DNA from: Nansenia antarctica
Lineage: Eukaryota; Chordata; Actinopteri; Argentiniformes; Microstomatidae
Assembly (NCBI GenBank): GCA_963989245.1
Contig: OZ022339.1
Location: 39,468,151 to 39,532,150, forward strand
Reading direction: 5' to 3'
Length of the DNA: 64,000 bases
This document shows positions 58,067 to 64,000 of the stretch, in pieces. How positions within the stretch are numbered: the first letter of the stretch is position 1; every line of letters begins with the position of its first letter. Position numbers and translations under genes: made by a program. The notes below the pieces were generated by a model, which was not told the DNA's origin, did not search any database, and was given only the letters and a program-made list of their open reading frames with translations.

Positions 58067-58537
58067 AGTATCTCGTAAAAGGTGGGAACTAATATTTCCA
58101 AAAAGACACTTGACGGGAACTGTCATTCGGGATTTAGGTTCCGCCTGTGAGACATTTTTGACACTCTTCTTACTTAAACTAGACTGTAAACCTGGTCGCT
58201 TTTTTTCAGGTTTGTTCTGAAGGATTGGTTGCATAGCAACCAAGTAGCTAATTATTTGAGCCACATTCATGGAATGGAACTCGAGCTGAAATTATCGCGA
58301 AGCTCTAATTGCGCATCGAGGAACAGGCCCCTGGTATACAGTACCTGTCATTATTAACTGAATGTAGCTCGTATATCCTAATGCCTGCCTGATCTCATCC
58401 CAAATCATAGCAGTTATGTTCTCTGTCCTCGGACTGTGCTTACCTGCCTTTAAGCCAATTAAACAATCCAACATATGTCAACAATACATGTAAACTAGGC
58501 CTCAGTGTGGTACAAAGTATGGTACCTCTCACACTCT
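58067..58537. other. Non-coding stretch
   Basis: Nothing recognised. Confidence 0.4.
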
Positions 58538-60222
58538 CACAGTTTTTCTCAATTGCTTTGGTGCATTTCTCTGATCAGAATTAAAATTCCCATAACTGTT
58601 AGTTCAACCTCCACAACATTTAGTCATTTGTGCACATCATAGTAGCAGTTTCTCATTCCTGCCAACAAATTGCAAATGCTTTTGGACATGCATCAATTGC
58701 TTTCATACAATTCTCTGCTGTTTTATAATATTATCATTTGCTTATGTCATGTCAGTCAAAATGAACTATACTTATGAATGCTGAATAGTAATTCCCTATA
58801 AAACTAATAGTCCTCATTTCATTGCTTGAGTCATTACATACAAAAATGTTGAACTAGTTGTCAAAATCTGTCAAGCAAATGTTATACATTTCTTTATAAT
58901 TTTTTCCTGAAAATGTCTCCCAAATTGAACAATTTCTCTCGGGTGAACCTCAGCTTTCACTGATGAGGAGGAGTGTGTGAAGCATTAATTGTAACCAATG
59001 ATAAGCCACTTCTTCACAGCCACTCAGAGCTGAATCCCATGAACCCTCAATTGGCAGGCATATAATGTATGAACCGAGCAGGAGGGGCGAGGATGCGGGG
59101 AGGAAGGGGAAGGGGACAAAACAGGGGAAGAGGAAGAAGAGGCCAAGTACATAGGCAGATTCCTGATGAAATTAGGGCTACAAATGTGGACCATGCTGTC
59201 AATCACGGCCTCACAATGGCTGAGGCTGGTCGAAGGGTGCAGCCAAATGTTGTGAGAACCACTGTAAATTCAATTATTCAAACATTTCGTCGGGAGAACA
59301 GGTGTGTATATTGGACAGTAATTCAGCACTAAAATATCTGCACTGCACTACTGTCATTGTGTCATACATGAAGCTTACAGTGGGACAAGAACTTGTCACT
59401 TTTTACATTTTACATTTAGACTTACAGCTTTACTGCAGCACAGATTTACTGTATTGTAGTGTAAAGTAGTGTTACAGTAAATATTTGCCATATTTACAGT
59501 ATGGTACTGTACTGCAGCATTTTACAAGTGGGAAGCACTGTTATTGCACACTACAGTAATATGGGTTAAAGCAGTATATCTCATGTTTACTGTACATTAC
59601 TGTAATTTTACTCTGCACCACATAGGATTGCAAGACAACCTCGCAGAGGNNNNNNNNNNNNNNNNNNNNNNNNNNNNNNNNNNNNNNNNNNNNNNNNNNN
59701 NNNNNNNNNNNNNNNNNNNNNNNNNNNNNNNNNNNNNNNNNNNNNNNNNNNNNNNNNNNNNNNNNNNNNNNNNNNNNNNNNNNNNNNNNNNNNNNNNNNN
59801 NNNNNNNNNNNNNNNNNNNNNNNNNNNNNNNNNNNNNNNNNNNNNNNNNACAGAGTGCTCAGGAGAAATGAAATGCGCATGAAACAATTGTACAATGTGC
59901 CATTTGAACAGAACAGCGACAGACTGAAGGAGATCCGTCACCAGTATGTACAGGTAAAACATTTATGTGTTCTATGCATACTCTAATGTTCGTGCTGTAA
60001 ACTGGTTACTTTGTGTAGTGCCATGCAGTACACTAACATGACAGTTCATACTGTACAATATGTTGTCCAAAATGCATTATGTTACACATGAAAAGATTTT
60101 ATAGTTTTTCTCTCTCTCTCTATTCTGGGATAAAAGCATGTACGGTACTGGAGCTGGAGGCCAGGGAACCGCTGCACACATTCATATACGTTGATGAGGC
60201 GGGTTTCAATCTGGCAAAAGGT
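58538..60222 (+). pseudogene. IS630-like (Tc1/mariner superfamily) transposase gene, truncated and gapped
   Basis: The first coding exon (59,069-59,301) encodes an Arg/Gly-rich N-terminus and a helix-turn-helix-like segment (HGLTMAEAGRRV). It is spliced at ACAG|GTGTGT to 59,626, giving the basic linker ARQPRRG in frame. The gap follows. After it, 59,850-59,953 encodes RMKQLYNVPFEQNSDRLKEI with a donor CAG|GTAAAA. Finally 60,145-60,222 encodes VLELEAREPLHTFIYVDEAGFNLAK, which holds the first catalytic Asp of the DDE domain. The remaining catalytic residues are absent because homology ends at about 60,222, and the last acceptor is not in phase. The 5' border at 58,538 is a guess from repeat-like sequence. 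Confidence 0.65.
59650..59849. other. Assembly gap of 200 N
   Basis: Exactly 200 undetermined bases. The round length suggests an estimated or default gap. It falls inside the transposase gene. Confidence 1.
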
Positions 60223-62888
60223 CCATTGAGTAAATCAGGCTCGTCAGCTCCCCATCCTTGGGCTCACTAAAGTCTTTCTCTGCTTCTATAGTAGGAAAGG
60301 TTAACAAGGGAGTTAGCACTAGCAGATCATTGATTAGTACACCAGTCACCAATTATTTACAAAGTAATTGATCGATGTGTGCTTTGGAGAGAAGATATTA
60401 ATAGAATATTAGATATGCATTTGATCTCAGCAAACTTTGATAAGGTTGTCTAGATTTATTGCAATCAAATTATCTAGCAATAATACAAACAGTGCTTCAT
60501 TGACTCCAGAAGATGAAGACACAGAAAGTTGTGATTAAGTGTCTTTTATAGTTTAAGATAGCTGTCATAATGCAAAGTCAGACTTCTTGTTTCCCAAGGG
60601 GAAAAGATTGATTCAGTATATCAAAATCACTCTCACTCGTTTTGGCTGAGAAGAAGTTAGATAATGAAGGTGGGTGAGCGAGATTCACACACATCATCAA
60701 AAGGTGAAATATACTGTAATTGCTTTTGTACTTTTGAAAGTATATGATACTCAAACTCTGGGTGAGTGATAAATAGGGGGAGCTGTTATGACTCGGGTTT
60801 ATACTGTATCTATGCAGCTGATCATCAAACCTGACATGAGAGAGCTCAGATGAGCCTAGACCTTGACAGAAGTGCATCTTGGATAAAAGGAATCAAGCCT
60901 CTCCTGTCATCATGCCATTTCATCAAACAGACAAAACTTCGCCTTGGAAAGGAACATTGTAGACTTCACAGCATGTTCACTGGCCGTTTGATCTCTCACT
61001 CCCCATCTTTACAGGAAGGCTTGCCTTTTTCATGCTTTTGACACTAGAAATGCATTCGCCCACCCTACATCCTTTTTGTTTTTCTTGTATTTTCCAGGTA
61101 ATTGCCAGTCTTCCTCCTGTCTCATTTATTTGAGTGGGTTCTTCTCTGCTTTCCCAATGATGCTGTTGCTCCATTAGAAATGGGAGGCTGTGAATTTTGC
61201 ATAGCTGTGGATGACACTACCCCGAGGGGAGCGTTGGGGAGTGCTGCTGCCACCACCGCCTGGAAAGAAGCGATCAATCAGAGCAAACACTAAAGGATAA
61301 GACACACCGCGATGTTGCCACTCTGGGCTGAGTTTGGAATAACTAACTATGTCAGCGCAGTAGGGGTGTTGGACAAGGGTTGCCTATAATACAGCAGAGA
61401 GAGATGAAGGAAGAAAGAAAGGAAGAAAGAAAGGAAGGAAGGAAGAGAGCAAGAAAAAAACTATTTGACCACCACCTTCTCAAAACCAGGTAACCATTCA
61501 GTAGGTGTGTATGAGTTTGTGTGTGTGTGTGCTACTTGAACGCACACCTGGTCGACACCACAGCTCGGGCCTCGCACCAACAGATCGCTCGTCTCAAAGG
61601 GGATTATGGGGAACAAGGATATGGCTGCTTATGTACTTGTGCTGCATATTCCTCCATCAGACCTGCACTGGCTCACCGGTATTTAGTGCTGAAGATCCAC
61701 ACTGATGCCATAGCTTTTATACTCTTGTATGCTCTCCAGGCACTTTCCCACACTTGGTTAAGACCTTGCCGATGATGCAGAGTTTTAATGTGATTTTTGT
61801 GTTATGCTTGTCAGCCTTGCAGTTGGCAGCCCTTGCTCAGATTTAGATGATTTCATGCAGGCAACAGACTGAAATAGAATGGTGGAAAGCTGTGTACAGT
61901 AAGTTCTGGGGAGACAGCATGAGCAAGAATCACAGGCTCCTGTTATATTGTTTATGTTGTGAGCTGTTAGCCCAAATATGTTCCTGACCACCTGACCTGA
62001 CAAGATGTGTCTTCCTACTCAGGTCATTAATTCATATTTAGGCAATTACTATCTATTGTCTATAACTAGGGCCCAGAGTTTTCCCATATCAAGTCCAGTG
62101 ATGAGGAAAAACTCTAGGCCGTATTAGCATTATTGATGTGAATTAAAACGAACAGGCAATTACAATTACTGTTTTGGGAACAGAATCCAGTAGGCTATTT
62201 GACATGCACAGAAGTACATAACAAACCCTTGAAAAACATTCCATACTGTTACTCCTTTAAATAAACAAACGTAAAATGAATTTGGTTTCTGCTGTCCTTC
62301 AGCCTCGCCTTCCAATTTATCATTTTCCATCAGCTGAATGAATAACGCCATGGGTCCGGCAATGGCAGTGACTATAAGATGACAGCCTATGCACTTGCAG
62401 TCATTCACACCGTGTGACGAGCTGTCAGAGCAAAGACAATATCAGCTCTCTGGTCACCTCAGTGTCACACTGGAGAGCAGACAAACACATAATGGAACAC
62501 AGTGGAATGGTGAGATGCATACCAAGGGAGAACGATGGGTAAACAACATGCTTGGAAGCAAGGGGAGTAGAGGTCACACACAATCCATTCCATTGGTGTC
62601 GTCATCAAACTCACAAACAGACAGACACGCACACACGCACACACTTTTTTTTTCACCATTGCATTATCTCTTTTTGATTAACCTTAGCAGTCTGTGGCAT
62701 CTCTGTACAGTGTTTCCCAATAAAGTTCTGTAAGTACAATAGAACACTTTTTAAATCATCTGCATCAACAACATGCATTCACAATTCGCTGTAGACAATG
62801 CAAGCTGTTTCCATTCTTTTGTTATGGAAAGAAAATGTAATGTTAATGCAGCCTTGGAGAAAGTACATTTAATCTAACAAAACATCAC
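60223..62888. other. Non-coding stretch with microsatellites
   Basis: A (GAAA/GGAA)n tract lies at about 61,404-61,450 and a short CA/T-rich run at about 62,620-62,655. No gene or bounded element recognised. Confidence 0.5.
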
Positions 62889-63331
62889 TGTTCAGCTCTC
62901 CCTCTAGTTAGCTGAATGGTGAATTTTCTGCTTGCTCCGGCAGTACGGGTGAAATGATGAGACTGACACAATTCGGTTTCCTTCTTCCTCTAATAAACAG
63001 ATTGTAAAACTGAACACAATACATTGATATTAGTACATGTAAATAAACAACAGTGAACAAACTAACAGAAAAGATTTAACAAACTACACAATCATACAGA
63101 ACTCGACTTACCAACTCCCATCTCTCTATACAACTGATCTCCTGTCTCTCCTGTCTCTCAGACCACACTCATTAAGCCCGCCCCCATTTCTATCTAACCA
63201 ATCACTCCACTCATGCATACTTTTAACCAATCACAATCAACAAATAAAACAACCCCCAAATGAACCCTCCCATGGATTAGCCAAACACCTCCCACTTGGT
63301 CCATTGGTCCTTTATAACTAAATGGACCACA
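62889..63331 (-). repeat. Probable 3' LTR of the BEL/Pao element
   Basis: On the minus strand the BEL/Pao frame is followed by a purine-rich run (GAAGAGAGGGAAAG) and then TGTGGTCCATTTAG, a likely LTR start at 63,331. A TG on the plus strand at 62,889 (CA on the minus) is a candidate far end. Only one LTR is in the window, so neither end can be confirmed. Confidence 0.4.
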
Positions 63332-63358
63332 ACTTTCCCTCTCTTCAATACAGTCATT

Positions 63359-64000
63359 TTACTGCTCCTCCACGGGAAGCAGCACGACCACCCGCCTGAC
63401 GTCTCGGTCGAGCGTTGGGAAGAGATCGCGGCCTTCGCTCCTTCTTCGTCCTGAAGCCCCCACTCCTGGAGCAGGCTGGCTTAGGCAAACCCTCACTCTT
63501 ACGTCCCGAACCAGCCCCTTTCCGTCTGGCCTCGCTTCCACAACCCGCCCCAGGCGGAATTGCCCCCTTAGGGCATTTTGGTCAGCCAACCAGACCACGT
63601 CTCCCACGGCCACATTTCGGGCTTCTCTGTGCCACTTGGTGCGGATGAGAAGTCCGGGCCCAGCTAGTTGACTCCACTGTCGCCAAAACCGTCCCACTTC
63701 TTCCTGGACGCCGAGGCTAACTCCGCTTCTTGTCTCCCTCAGGCGAGTAGCCTCCCACTTTGCGTCTTCTGGAGCCCTCCTGCAAAACAACCACTGCCTA
63801 ACAGCTCGCCGGACCCACCCAACTACCCGAATGAGCCTGCCTACTTCACTGAAGCGTTCTGGCTCAATCAGGTCCATGAGAGCAGCGCCCCAAAGCCTCT
63901 CCCTCTCATGCTCGAGGTCCCTGGAACTCCCAACAGGTGTGGATGTCCCCTTTGCATTTGCTTCCTCCTCAATGGCGCATTTCGGGTCCAGCCCCTTCCT
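63359..64000 (-). CDS. pol: BEL/Pao retrotransposon pol fragment, runs off the window
   Basis: The minus-strand frame is open from the window edge at 64,000 to a stop at 63,359-63,361; the ATG at 63,877 is internal. It contains IEPERFSEVGRLIRVVGWV, the segment that in BEL/Pao pol lies between RNase H and integrase. Soon after comes the integrase C-terminal domain: RFWRQWSQL, LLIRTKWHREARNVAVGD, VVWLADQNALRGQFRLGRVV and RDVRRVVVLLPVEEQ. The zinc-binding and catalytic core that should stand between them is missing, so there is an in-frame deletion. It is followed on the same strand by the probable LTR. Confidence 0.75.
   Translation of the reverse strand, partial: RKGLDPKCAIEEEANAKGTSTPVGSSRDLEHERERLWGAALMDLIEPERFSEVGRLIRVVGWVRRAVRQWLFCRRAPEDAKWEATRLRETRSGVSLGVQEEVGRFWRQWSQLAGPGLLIRTKWHREARNVAVGDVVWLADQNALRGQFRLGRVVEARPDGKGLVRDVRVRVCLSQPAPGVGASGRRRSEGRDLFPTLDRDVRRVVVLLPVEEQ

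Noticed and set aside
59544..59962. Open frames spanning the N gap
   Set aside because: They exist only because N bases contain no stops.
63415..63648. Plus-strand 77-codon frame
   Set aside because: Shadow of the minus-strand BEL/Pao frame.

Overview
The window is eukaryotic and almost certainly from a teleost fish. It is AT-rich and intron-rich, full of microsatellites, and carries a typical fish set of transposable elements: a Gmr1-like Ty3/gypsy element, BEL/Pao, L2-like LINEs, tRNA-derived SINEs, Tc1-like, hAT-like, Harbinger-like and IS630-like DNA elements. The species cannot be named from the sequence. The only convincing host gene is a cytoplasmic poly(A)-binding-protein-like gene on the plus strand at 19.3-24.5 kb. 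One 200-base assembly gap lies at 59,650-59,849. Apart from statements about known families, everything here was read by eye; no alignment or search was run. || 1-9,924 is a stack of nested insertions. The base is an L2-like LINE whose pieces are 1-23, 5,991-6,079 and 7,482-9,924. A hAT-like element (24-5,990, 8-bp target duplication with one mismatch) is inserted in it. Inside the hAT-like element sits a Ty3/gypsy element (485-5,507) whose pol order is protease-integrase-(RT), as in Gmr1. A solo LTR (6,080-7,477, 4-bp duplication CATG) is inserted in the LINE endonuclease region, and a 200-bp palindromic MITE sits in that LTR. The LINE reading frame is continuous across both insertions. || 9.9-19 kb is non-coding apart from a second LINE RT fragment (15.6-16.3 kb), retroposon tails and microsatellites. 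|| 19.3-24.5 kb holds the PABPC-like gene. A tandem duplication of about 2.45 kb, with its breakpoint inside two exons, has fused the end of the MLLE (PABC) exon in frame to the end of the RRM3 exon. All seven exons keep phase, so the locus can encode RRM3-RRM4-linker-MLLE-RRM4-linker-MLLE (855 residues from the first ATG). No RRM1 or RRM2 was found upstream in the window. This is the most interesting feature. || 24.6-43 kb is a mosaic of DNA elements: a hAT-like end, Harbinger-like copy 1 (itself carrying a hAT-like MITE and a retroposon tail), a TIR element at 32.8 kb, a Tc1-like element at 37.3 kb, a MITE at 39.0 kb, an inverted-end element with 385-bp tandem repeats at 40-41 kb, and a tRNA-SINE split by another MITE at 41.7-42.4 kb. 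|| 43.8-64 kb holds a decayed gypsy RT/RNase H/integrase pseudogene, a 228-bp inverted repeat whose spacer contains an intact SINE, Harbinger-like copies 2 and 3, a tRNA-Leu-like pseudogene, a truncated intron-containing IS630-like transposase gene interrupted by the gap, and, at the right edge on the minus strand, a BEL/Pao pol fragment with a probable LTR.
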